Assembly: GCA_023412495.1 (NCBI GenBank)
Contig: JAEYNP010000105.1
Location: forward strand, 62,001-126,000
Origin: Pseudomonadota bacterium
Lineage (GTDB): Bacteria; Desulfobacterota; Desulfobulbia; Desulfobulbales; Desulfocapsaceae
Direction: 5' to 3'
Length of the DNA stretch: 64,000 bases
Below the pieces are notes generated by a model. It had not been told where the DNA came from, searched no databases, and worked only from the letters and a program-made list of their open reading frames with translations. The translations under genes were made by a program, and so were the position numbers. Below, piece by piece: positions 18,008 through 26,217 of the stretch (its first letter is position 1; every line of letters begins with the position of its first letter).

Positions 18008-20371
18008 TCAGAATTGAAACTCGACGTCCTCTGCCGCATCGTCGCTCCCGGCAAGGCTTTCGCCCTCCCCGGCGAGCAGGGAGGCAATGGTCCGATCCCG
18101 ATTTTCGGCGATTTCGGTGAGGGATTGGTAAAAATACCGGGCAAAGTCATCTGCCACACCCACCGCCACGAAGGACTCTGCCGCCCGGAGGGTAATGCCG
18201 TCATCCTGCAGGGTGAACTGGAGCGGAATGTCCCGGCCGGTCACTGGGAACCGGTCACCGCCATAAGGCGTGCCGCCCGCGCGAAATCCCGCCTGAATCC
18301 GAGACCACACTGCTCCGTCGGCCCAGCCATGGAAGGGGGTGGTCAAAAAATAGGCCGCATACTCCCGGTAGGCCGAAGCCTGGCCGAGTGTATCGGCGGT
18401 AGCGCCAAGATGTTCCCGGAACGATCCCTCCCAGCGAACCTTGAAGGGAATCGGCAGAGGCGGGCCACCACCCAGAATTACCTCGATCGACACCTCGCAC
18501 TCGCCGTAGAGTCGGGACAGAATCGCCGTGAAAAGGGCAAGGGCCAGCACCGGTTCCTCGATTTCAAGGCGCCGGGCGACCTCGCCCAAACCGCCCGCGT
18601 CGATATTGCGGAGGACATGGGCCTTCTCCGGCGCGCTGCCCGGCACATCGGCTGGTGACAGGGGCCGGAGAGCGGCATAGGCCTGCTGCCAGAACGTCCT
18701 GGCCTTGCGGTAGTGCGATCCGGAACCGACCCGGACCGCCTCGGGATGGGGCAGACTCACCGCTCCCGAACCACAGGCCGCCTCGAGGTTTCCCAGAGCT
18801 TGCGGACTGAGATCGGCACGGTCTTTATCAACCACCTGTTCTTTCACTGCCGCATTGAAACAGGCCAGAAACCGTTTAACCTGCTCCAGGCTCAGGCCCT
18901 TGCGCTGGAGATAGAAAACACTCCACAGCTCAAAGCCGTGCTGAGGCAGCCAGAGCGAACCGGAGACGGACATGAACATCTCTTCCACCCAGTCGATGGC
19001 GGTCTGGGAGTTCATCGAATTATGCGCCCAGTTGAAGCCGGCGCCTCTGATGCCGTAGTCATCGCGTTTGCTCCAGATCGGCGTCATCGGATCGCAGTAC
19101 CACAGCTGAGCGCGATAAAAATCGGGCTGGCTCTCCTCGACAAGCGAGATCGTGTCGCGGACCGATTCGTCGGTCTCTCCGGGGAAACCGACGATGAGGC
19201 TCATATGGGAGAGAATGCCGGCCTTCCTGAACAGGGGCAGCGTTTCCAGGAAGTGACGCCGGCGCACACTCTTGTTCATGCGCCGCAGCATCTCGTCGTT
19301 GCCCGATTCGGCTCCCACGAAGATCCCTTCGCACCCCGCTTCCTTCATCAACTCGACGATCTCGGCATCGACATGGTCGCAGCGCAGGAAGGAATTCCAT
19401 TTGAAACCGTAGCGGTTGCGGATCATCATCCGCAGGATTTGCTTGAAACGCGAACGGGGAACATTGAAGGAATCGTCGAGGAAGGTGATGGTGCTGACGC
19501 CGCCCAGGTCGCGGAGGCCATCGAGTTCCTTCTCTACATGGGCCGGATCGGCCGCCCGGTGGCGCCCGGCCCGCTGTGGAAAACCGCAGAAGGCGCAGGA
19601 AAACGGGCAGGACAGCGCGGTGCGGACCGAGACCAGTTCGCCGATATCGCGGCGCGGAAAGGAGGTGTAATCGATTACGGTATCCTCGAGCCGATTCTCC
19701 TCGGGCAGACAGCCGTTGATCCGGTATCCGGTCGAGGTGCGATAGGCGCAGTTGGCGATGTCCTCGAAGGTTCCGACGCCGCTGAGAGCCGAGAGTATTC
19801 GGGCAAGGGTTTGTTCGCCTTCGCTGCTCATGACGTAGAAATCACCGTCCAGGTATCTGCACAGCCGCTGCACGTCGTCCGGGCCGGCGCCGATGGTCTC
19901 TTTCAGGATGTAGGGTCCGCCGATGATGATCTTGACGGTCGGGTCGCATCGGCGAACAAACGAAACGATCTCGAGAATCGGTTCCGGGGTTACATAGAGG
20001 GTGGTGGTTACGGCAACGGCGCGAATCCCCCCGGCGTGGAGTTTTTGCTCGAGCCGCCCCTTTTCCAGATGAAACAGATTGATATAGTCGAAACTGAAAC
20101 CGCGAGCCTGCAGAAAACTGCCGAGATAGAGAATCGCAGGGGAGAGAAAGTCCATGTTGTGAAAGATCTCGACCGGGGCGCCGGACGCCTTGTTTCCCTT
20201 GTTTCTGAGGTCGGTAAAGATATCGAGGGCGCGCAGACAGGCCCCATCGCGGGTTACGACCGAGGTGCGGATGTCTCGCCAGGCGGCGCTTTTCTCTCCC
20301 AATGCCCGGATGCTGGTGCTGAACTCGCCGAAGTCGGCATCGTTGAAGCCGATCAAGAGGCAGTCGATCAT
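18008..20371 (-). CDS. Cobalamin-binding radical SAM protein (PhpK-like) with a C-terminal NRPS condensation-lobe and docking-type tail
   Basis: 787 residues from ATG 20371, chosen for AGGAG eight bases upstream. Residues about 75-195 resemble a B12-binding domain (IIIGGPYIL); the radical SAM core has CPFSCAFC with Cys255, Cys259 and Cys262 (Cx3Cx2C), then LDDSFNV, GAESGNDEMLRRMNK and GFPGET. Overall it resembles PhpK-type P-methyltransferases, but no phosphonate genes are in view, so methylation at carbon is at least as likely. Residues about 545-770 resemble the C-terminal lobe of condensation domains without HHxxxDG. The protein ends EDVEFQF, very like the NRPS1 end (DDVSFDF). It lies between the two NRPS genes. 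Inferred: it docks on the assembly line and acts on a carrier-bound intermediate. Confidence 0.88.
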   Translation of the reverse strand: MIDCLLIGFNDADFGEFSTSIRALGEKSAAWRDIRTSVVTRDGACLRALDIFTDLRNKGNKASGAPVEIFHNMDFLSPAILYLGSFLQARGFSFDYINLFHLEKGRLEQKLHAGGIRAVAVTTTLYVTPEPILEIVSFVRRCDPTVKIIIGGPYILKETIGAGPDDVQRLCRYLDGDFYVMSSEGEQTLARILSALSGVGTFEDIANCAYRTSTGYRINGCLPEENRLEDTVIDYTSFPRRDIGELVSVRTALSCPFSCAFCGFPQRAGRHRAADPAHVEKELDGLRDLGGVSTITFLDDSFNVPRSRFKQILRMMIRNRYGFKWNSFLRCDHVDAEIVELMKEAGCEGIFVGAESGNDEMLRRMNKSVRRRHFLETLPLFRKAGILSHMSLIVGFPGETDESVRDTISLVEESQPDFYRAQLWYCDPMTPIWSKRDDYGIRGAGFNWAHNSMNSQTAIDWVEEMFMSVSGSLWLPQHGFELWSVFYLQRKGLSLEQVKRFLACFNAAVKEQVVDKDRADLSPQALGNLEAACGSGAVSLPHPEAVRVGSGSHYRKARTFWQQAYAALRPLSPADVPGSAPEKAHVLRNIDAGGLGEVARRLEIEEPVLALALFTAILSRLYGECEVSIEVILGGGPPLPIPFKVRWEGSFREHLGATADTLGQASAYREYAAYFLTTPFHGWADGAVWSRIQAGFRAGGTPYGGDRFPVTGRDIPLQFTLQDDGITLRAAESFVAVGVADDFARYFYQSLTEIAENRDRTIASLLAGEGESLAGSDDAAEDVEFQF

Positions 20372-20384
20372 GAGGACTCTCCTA

Positions 20385-20523
20385 ATGCGGGCTGACGCCC
20401 GCAACCCAAGAGTTGTGATCCCCTCCCACAGCAGAGGGGACTCTTTTCAGTACCCCCTTGAGGGGTATAAGTACCTTCACGAAACTCATTTCAAAAAACA
20501 CGAAATGAATTTCTAAGGTACTA
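20385..20523 (-). repeat. 139-bp multi-hairpin dispersed repeat, copy A, filling the NRPS1-radical SAM gap
   Basis: Nearly identical, in the other orientation, to 56951-57087. Read on the minus strand it has the GTACCTT hairpin, then CCCCTCAAGGGGG, then CCCCTCTGC-GGGAGGGG, then GCGGGCGTCAGCCCGC (six-base stem, four-base loop). It starts at the NRPS1 stop codon (TAG 20523-20521) and ends against the ribosome site of the radical SAM gene, so the whole gap is repeat. Confidence 0.85.
20469..20523. repeat. GTACCTT hairpin repeat H1
   Basis: AAGTACCTT...AAGGTACT ends with partly self-complementary interior (GAAACTCATTTC / GAAATGAATTTC). Member of a five-copy family (also 25893, 42282, 56650 and 56951). 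This copy lies inside the larger element. Confidence 0.8.
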
Positions 20524-23500
20524 AAAGTCGAATGAGACATCGTCGGCGGTTGGAGCTGACCGGGGCTTTTCGGAACCGATACCGGAAAGCTCCGGATCGA
20601 GAATCCGTGACGATGGATTTTCCACCACTCCGGCGACGATGCGGGTGTAAAGATCGACAATCCCCCGAATGGTCGCAGACGTAAACAGCTCGGTGCTGTA
20701 TTCCAGTGCGCCGTGCAACTCCCCGTTGTCGGGTGAAAGCGACATGAGCAGATCGTATTTGGCGACGGTCTGCTCCCGACCGACGGGCGAGAGCGTTGTG
20801 GTGCCGAGCTTCAGCGCCGGTTCGGGAGTGTTCTGCAGGACAAAAACGACCTGCACCAGGGGATGGCGGTTCGGGCTCCGTTCCGGCTGCAGCAACCGGA
20901 CGAGTTCATCGAAGGGCATGTCCTGATGGGTATAGGCCTCGAGACAGGTTCTCCTGACCTGTCTCAGGAGGTCGATGAAGGTCGGGTCGCCGGCGAGATC
21001 GATCCTGATCGGCAGCATATTGACAAAAAATCCGATAAGCGGCTCGAACTGCTTCCGGTTGCGATTGGCGATCGGCGTGCCGACGAGAAATCGTTCCTGG
21101 CCCGTATAGCGAAAGATCAGCCATGAAAAGGCCGAGAGCATCGTCATGAAGAGGGTGCTCGCCTGTGTGCTTGAAAAATTCTGCAGGGACCGGCACAACT
21201 CCCGGTTCAGGGTGAACGACAACCGGTCGCCTGCATGGCTGGGCACGGCGGGAGCAATGAAATCGGCAGGGAATTCAAGCTCGAGCGGCGTCGCTTCGAG
21301 TTGCTTGAGCCAATACCGGCGCAGGCTGTCGCCACGGCTGCCGGCCAGCAGGCGTCGTTGCCAGGACGCAAAATCGTGGTACTGAATGGCCAGCGGCTCA
21401 AGCGCCGGGGCCGCCCCGACCAGATAGGCCGCGTAACAAGCTGTAAGTTCCCTCGCAAAGACGCCGATGGACCAGCCGTCGCAGATGATATGGTGAAAGC
21501 TCAGGAGGATGATGTGGCTGTCTCGATCGACCGCGATGATACCGGCCCGGATGAGCGGTCCGCGTTCAAGGTCGAAGGCCCTACCTGCTTCCTCATGGAT
21601 GATGCGCTCGATGAGCAGCCGTCTCTCCACGGCAGAGCGGACGGTAGTCACATCGTGGCGGGCGAGATTGAAGGAGACGGCCTCCCGCACCGTCTGAAAA
21701 GGAACACCCCTGCCGTCTTCGGCGAAGACCGTCCGCAAGGTCTCATGCCTGGCAATGATGGCCCTTATCGCCTTCTCCAGCACCAGGGTGTCAAGCGGTC
21801 CATCGCACTGGAGCGCCGCAGGCATATTATAGACGGCGCTTTGGCCGAGCGATTGTTCCACCAGCCACAGCCGCTCCTGGGCAGAGGAAAGCACGGTCCG
21901 GTCGTCGCCCGGCCGGGTGTGGAGGAGCGGGACCTCTTCCGCCGCCTGACTGTCATCGGCCTGAATTCGCCCGGCAAAATCCGCCACGGTCGGGGATTCG
22001 AAAAGGCTGCGGATCGGCAGGGCCAGCGAGAACAGTTCGTTGATTTCGGAGATGAGCTGCGTTGCCAGGAGCGAATGGCCACCGCGATCAAAAAAGTTGT
22101 CGCCCACGCCAATCGCCGGTAAACCCAGAATCCGCGCCCAGAGTTCGCAGAGTATCGACTCGGTTGGCGTACAGGGCGCTCCTTCCCGCGCATAATCTGT
22201 GGCGGCGGGACCCGGAGCCGGAAGTGTCCGGCGATCGATCTTGCCGCTCGGGGTCAGCGGCATGGCCTCCATAGGCACCAGGTAGCGCGGGACCATGAAG
22301 GATGGTAGTTTTTCCGCCAGCCGGGCGCGCAGCGACGACAGATCGCCTCCCGGATGACTGACGACATAGGCCGCAAGTTCCGGCAGACTATCCTCCCCGC
22401 AATGGACGGTCACCGCACACTCCCTCACCTGCGGAAGGCAATCCAGAACACTCTCTATTTCCTGCAGCTCGACCCGGAAACCCCTGATCTTCACCTGATG
22501 GTCGACCCGGCCCAGACATTCGATAGTACCGTCCGCCAAATGCCGGGCCAGATCGCCGCTGCGGTACATGCGGGCGTTCGGGGCAGTGCTGAAGGGATCG
22601 GCGACGAAGCGTTCACCAGTCAGTTCGGGCCGGTTCAGAAAGCCTCTGGCACACACCACCCCGCCGATGAACAATTCTCCCGGAACCCCCACCGGGGCGG
22701 GTTCCATATTGGGCTCCAGAATATATGCGGCGCTGCCGGCGATCGGCCGCCCGATCGCCGGCAGAAGAGGCCAGTCGGAGACGTCGGCCGGCAGGGTCAG
22801 TGAGGTGACCACGTGGCATTCAGTCGGCCCATATTGGTTGTGCAGTCGGCAGGCCGGCAGCCCCTCGAAAAACCGTCTGACCGGATCGGTGATGCGCAGC
22901 TGTTCGCCCGCCGTAATCACATCGCGGAGGGTTGAGGGGAAACGGCCCGTCTTGGTAGCGGCGATCGCCAACTGCTGCAGGGCGACGAAGGGCAAGAAGA
23001 TCCTCTCCACCCGGAACCGATCGAGGACCTCGATCAGCGCTCCGCTGTCCCGGCGGATATGCTCATCGATCATGACCAGCGTGCCGCCGGAGCAGAGGGT
23101 ACAGAAGATCTCCTGGAAGGAGACATCGAAGCAGAGAGGGGAAAACTGGAGCGTTGTTGCCGGCCGGCCAAAACCCTCCTCGGCCAGTTGCCACGCGACC
23201 AGATTGGCGAGCGGCCGGTGCCCCATGGCCACTCCCTTCGGTTTGCCGGTGGAACCCGAGGTGTAGAGGACGTAGGCCAAATCCTCCGGGCAGGGAGGGT
23301 GAAAGGGATCCACATCCTGGTCGGTGACCGGCAATATATCCTCGACATGGAGTACTGCCGGCCCGCTGCCGGCGACAATCTGCCTGGAGACGGCATGCTC
23401 GCTGTCGGTTTGTAATGAAGTGAGGACAATGGAGGCGCCGCTGTCGGCAAGGATTGCCCTGCTCCGCTCCGGCGGATTCGCCAGATCGACGGGAAGATAG

Positions 23501-25260
23501 GCGCCACCGGCCCGGAGGATGCCGATCACGGCGGCTATCATCTCCACGGAACGATCGAGAGCCAGCGCCACCACGACATCCGGGCCTACCCCCCTTACCC
23601 GCAGATGCGTGGCAATACGGGTTGCCATGAAATCCAGTTCCTCATAGCTTGTCGGACGGTCGGCTGCCGCGATGGCGATTCTCCCGCCGGCCCTTGCGCA
23701 CTGCTGTTCAAAGAGGGTAACGACCGACACGCGGGTTTGCGCCTCCGGCAGAACCTTACTCCAACCACAGATCATCGTCGACCGCTCTTCCTGACTCATC
23801 AGCGGAATCCGATCGATGGACAGGCCCGGGGCACGAACCATCCCCTCAAGAATCCGCACATAATGACCAGCCAGCCGACGAATGGTCTGTCCGTCGAAGA
23901 GGTCGGTGCTGTACTCGTAAGAAACCTCGATATTCCCGCCATTTTCGGCCAGAAAGAACCCCAGGTCGAAATGGGTGCTGTTTCGCTCGACGGCGATCGG
24001 CGTAAAACGGCAATCGCCCAGCGTCGCATCGGGCATAGGGGCGTTTTGAAAGGCGAACATCGCCTGAAAGAGCGGGGAGTAACCGAGATTTCTCTGTTTG
24101 ACGCAGGCGTCGACGACCTGCTCAAACGGGGCCCGCTGGTGGGCAAAGGCCTGGAGGACAACATCACGAACACGGTCGATCAAGGTATCGACCACGAGAT
24201 CGTCGAAGAGGACTATCCGCAAAGCGAGGGTATTGACAAAAAAACCGACGAGTTGCTCAAGCTCGACCATCTCACGGTTGGCCACCGGGGCCCCGATAAC
24301 GATGTCGTCCTGACGGCTGTACCGTTTCAGCAGGACGGCAAAGCCCGCCAGAGTGACTATAAACAGAGTCGATCGAGTCCGGGAGGCGAGCGCCCCGAGG
24401 CTCGAGGCCAGCTCTGCGGGGATGGAGAAGCTGCCTGTGGCCCCGCGCATGTTTGCCGAGGCCTGACGAGGCCGGTCGGTGGGAAGGGCAAGAAGCGGAG
24501 GGGCACCGTCGAGGCACCTTTGCCAGTACTCGATATCGGGTCGAAAATCCCCATTCCGGTCCAACGTGCGCTGCCAGACAGCATAATCGACATACTGGAC
24601 CGAGAGGGCGGCCGGATACCGGCTGCTTTTTCCCGTAAGCAGACTATAGGACTGGGCGAGGTCACGGAAAAATATACCGAGCGACCACCCATCGGTGACG
24701 ATGTGATGCATCGCCACCAGCAGCAGATACCGTTGTTCCTCCAAGCGGATCAGACCGACACGGTGCAGTGGTCCTGCAGTCAAATCAAATGGTTCTGCCG
24801 TGATGCTACGAACCCATGAATCTTTCTCTGCATCTCGCCTCTTGGGGGAAAGAGATCCAAGGTCCCGGTATCGGCAGTCCACCCTTGATTCGGCAGCGAT
24901 CCTCTGGAAAGGTTTTCCATGGCTGTCGCCAAAGGTCGTCCGCAGAATCTCGTGGCGATCGACAACCATGACAAGGGCTTGAGAAAAGGCCGCCCGGTCA
25001 AGCGGTCCCTCGATATACCCCGCGGTCGCAACCGTATAGGCGCCTCGCGTCTCCTCGAGCTGCTCGATGAACCACAATCGCTCCTGGGCAAGAGAAAGCT
25101 CCATCCGCTCCCGGCGCGGCGCGGGGACAAGGGCGAACGGTTCGATCAGGATCGCGGCGGCAGCTGCCGTATCCGCGTTGACGCGCTGGCGAATTTTCTT
25201 CAGCAGCAACTCACGTTGCGCCGTGGAAAGCGACCCTAATCGTTGCTGGATGTTCGACAT
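20521..25260 (-). CDS. NRPS1: condensation - adenylation - carrier - condensation
   Basis: 1,579 residues from ATG 25260. C1 (about 55-480) has HHIVTDG near 184; A (about 500-1010) has YTSGSTGKPKG and SGKIDRR; T has GGHSLLA near 1061; C2 (about 1115-1550) has HHIICDG near 1255. Specificity positions read by eye give DVQFIAQVVK, close to Pro codes (DVQxIAHVV) but with Gln for His at position 322. C1 is expected to accept the acyl chain from the PKS (lipo-initiation) and C2 to join the NRPS1 residue to that on NRPS2, which has no complete C domain. The protein ends DDVSFDF, a docking-type tail also seen on the radical SAM protein. First gene of the biosynthetic operon; no good ribosome site is visible before the ATG. 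Confidence 0.95.
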   Translation of the reverse strand: MSNIQQRLGSLSTAQRELLLKKIRQRVNADTAAAAAILIEPFALVPAPRRERMELSLAQERLWFIEQLEETRGAYTVATAGYIEGPLDRAAFSQALVMVVDRHEILRTTFGDSHGKPFQRIAAESRVDCRYRDLGSLSPKRRDAEKDSWVRSITAEPFDLTAGPLHRVGLIRLEEQRYLLLVAMHHIVTDGWSLGIFFRDLAQSYSLLTGKSSRYPAALSVQYVDYAVWQRTLDRNGDFRPDIEYWQRCLDGAPPLLALPTDRPRQASANMRGATGSFSIPAELASSLGALASRTRSTLFIVTLAGFAVLLKRYSRQDDIVIGAPVANREMVELEQLVGFFVNTLALRIVLFDDLVVDTLIDRVRDVVLQAFAHQRAPFEQVVDACVKQRNLGYSPLFQAMFAFQNAPMPDATLGDCRFTPIAVERNSTHFDLGFFLAENGGNIEVSYEYSTDLFDGQTIRRLAGHYVRILEGMVRAPGLSIDRIPLMSQEERSTMICGWSKVLPEAQTRVSVVTLFEQQCARAGGRIAIAAADRPTSYEELDFMATRIATHLRVRGVGPDVVVALALDRSVEMIAAVIGILRAGGAYLPVDLANPPERSRAILADSGASIVLTSLQTDSEHAVSRQIVAGSGPAVLHVEDILPVTDQDVDPFHPPCPEDLAYVLYTSGSTGKPKGVAMGHRPLANLVAWQLAEEGFGRPATTLQFSPLCFDVSFQEIFCTLCSGGTLVMIDEHIRRDSGALIEVLDRFRVERIFLPFVALQQLAIAATKTGRFPSTLRDVITAGEQLRITDPVRRFFEGLPACRLHNQYGPTECHVVTSLTLPADVSDWPLLPAIGRPIAGSAAYILEPNMEPAPVGVPGELFIGGVVCARGFLNRPELTGERFVADPFSTAPNARMYRSGDLARHLADGTIECLGRVDHQVKIRGFRVELQEIESVLDCLPQVRECAVTVHCGEDSLPELAAYVVSHPGGDLSSLRARLAEKLPSFMVPRYLVPMEAMPLTPSGKIDRRTLPAPGPAATDYAREGAPCTPTESILCELWARILGLPAIGVGDNFFDRGGHSLLATQLISEINELFSLALPIRSLFESPTVADFAGRIQADDSQAAEEVPLLHTRPGDDRTVLSSAQERLWLVEQSLGQSAVYNMPAALQCDGPLDTLVLEKAIRAIIARHETLRTVFAEDGRGVPFQTVREAVSFNLARHDVTTVRSAVERRLLIERIIHEEAGRAFDLERGPLIRAGIIAVDRDSHIILLSFHHIICDGWSIGVFARELTACYAAYLVGAAPALEPLAIQYHDFASWQRRLLAGSRGDSLRRYWLKQLEATPLELEFPADFIAPAVPSHAGDRLSFTLNRELCRSLQNFSSTQASTLFMTMLSAFSWLIFRYTGQERFLVGTPIANRNRKQFEPLIGFFVNMLPIRIDLAGDPTFIDLLRQVRRTCLEAYTHQDMPFDELVRLLQPERSPNRHPLVQVVFVLQNTPEPALKLGTTTLSPVGREQTVAKYDLLMSLSPDNGELHGALEYSTELFTSATIRGIVDLYTRIVAGVVENPSSRILDPELSGIGSEKPRSAPTADDVSFDF

Positions 25261-25497
25261 GTTTTTCGGCGGTGCCAGGGTGAAGCGGTTCGTAAAAACG
25301 CCATCGGGACTTAAGAGTGTTGTTGGAGATTATGTCACAAAGGCAGTCGAACATCTTACGCATGTTTGCAAATATTTTCATGCCCGTTTCGCCTACATGG
25401 CGAATTACCTCAAGTTTTTACAGGTTATCACTATTTTCGGCATCAATCCACCGAATGAGCCGAAAAATTACTGAGAATTACGTATTAGGAGGAAGGC
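25261..25497. promoter_or_regulatory. Divergent upstream region of the NRPS/PKS operon
   Basis: About 235 bases, AT-richer than the flanking genes, between the minus-strand NRPS1 and the plus-strand broken gene. The promoter of the operon is expected here, but I see no convincing -35/-10 pair or sigma-54 site and no obvious operator. Confidence 0.35.
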
Positions 25498-25814
25498 ATG
25501 AGGAAAAAATTGAAAATCCTGGGAGTGGACGACGACTGGCGAGGGGGCGCGGGCCGGCTACCGTACGGGCGAGCGGGGCTCCGCCGCCGGAGTGCAGACC
25601 ACCAGGGGGACCGGGGGCCGCGGCCAGGGATAAACAGGGCAATGTCTACGCCGGCAAGGACGGCAATGTCTACAAGCGGGACAACTCCGGTAACTGGAGC
25701 AAGAACAGCGGCAGCGGCTGGCAGGCGACGTCGCGGCCCCAGCCCACCCGCGAGCTCAATGCCCAGGCCGGGGCGCGGGCCCGCGGCAACATGCAGGCGC
25801 GCCGCGCCCGATAG
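25498..25814 (+). pseudogene. Broken glycine-rich/GNVY-repeat protein gene
   Basis: A good ribosome site (AGGAGG, 25489) precedes ATG 25498, but the protein reads MRKKLKILGV then falls into shifting frames. A second frame gives ARAGYRTGERGSAAGVQTTRG, ending at a stop at 25649; a third gives ARDKQGNVYAGKDGNVYKRD...GNWSKNSGSGWQ and ends at 25812-25814. The latter part matches the C-terminal style of a family of Gly/Ser-rich envelope proteins with GNVY motifs. At least two frame changes and probable internal loss make this a remnant. Confidence 0.6.
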
Positions 25815-25890
25815 AGAACAGTGTGTGTGAAGACACGACCATCAGGTTTTTTCAGGGATGCAGCATTTAGCCGTCCGCTACAACTATTGA

Positions 25891-26217
25891 TTAAGTACCT
25901 TCACGAAATTCGTTCTTAAAAAGCAAGAAACGAATTTGTAAGGTACTCATCGGCTCAGGACTCGTCTGGCCAAGCAGGTTACTCACAGGTTGAGGCTGGG
26001 GGAAGCTACAATTGTACACGCCTACCGCGCAACGCCGTACCGTGCGTCGACCCACACCAGCAACACTCACCGGGGTTAACGGACGCCCGATTACGGCTTC
26101 GACAGCAGGTACCAAATGCTGCGCCCCGGGTATATTAAAACGCTCGCCAATCTCAGGTCCGAAAGTCATAATAAATCCAAAAATCAGAAGTATACATAAT
26201 AGTTTCAACATATTCAT
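25891..26217 (-). CDS. Small secreted protein whose 3' end runs into a hairpin repeat
   Basis: 108 residues. The N-terminus is a signal sequence (MNMLKLLCILLIFGFIMTF); the middle has GRPLTPVSVAGVGRRTVRR, typical of small envelope proteins encoded next to DUF2092 genes. ATG 26217 overlaps the DUF2092 stop (ATGA), so it is coupled. The last 19 residues and the stop (TAA, 25893-25891) are encoded by hairpin repeat H2, so the natural C-terminus was probably replaced when the repeat arrived. Function unknown. Confidence 0.6.
   Translation of the reverse strand: MNMLKLLCILLIFGFIMTFGPEIGERFNIPGAQHLVPAVEAVIGRPLTPVSVAGVGRRTVRRCAVGVYNCSFPQPQPVSNLLGQTSPEPMSTLQIRFLLFKNEFREGT
25893..25947. repeat. GTACCTT hairpin repeat H2
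   Basis: AAGTACCTTCACGAAATTCGTTCTT...AAGAAACGAATTTGTAAGGTACT: near-perfect palindrome with a short A-rich loop. It forms the 3' end of the preceding small minus-strand gene. Confidence 0.85.
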
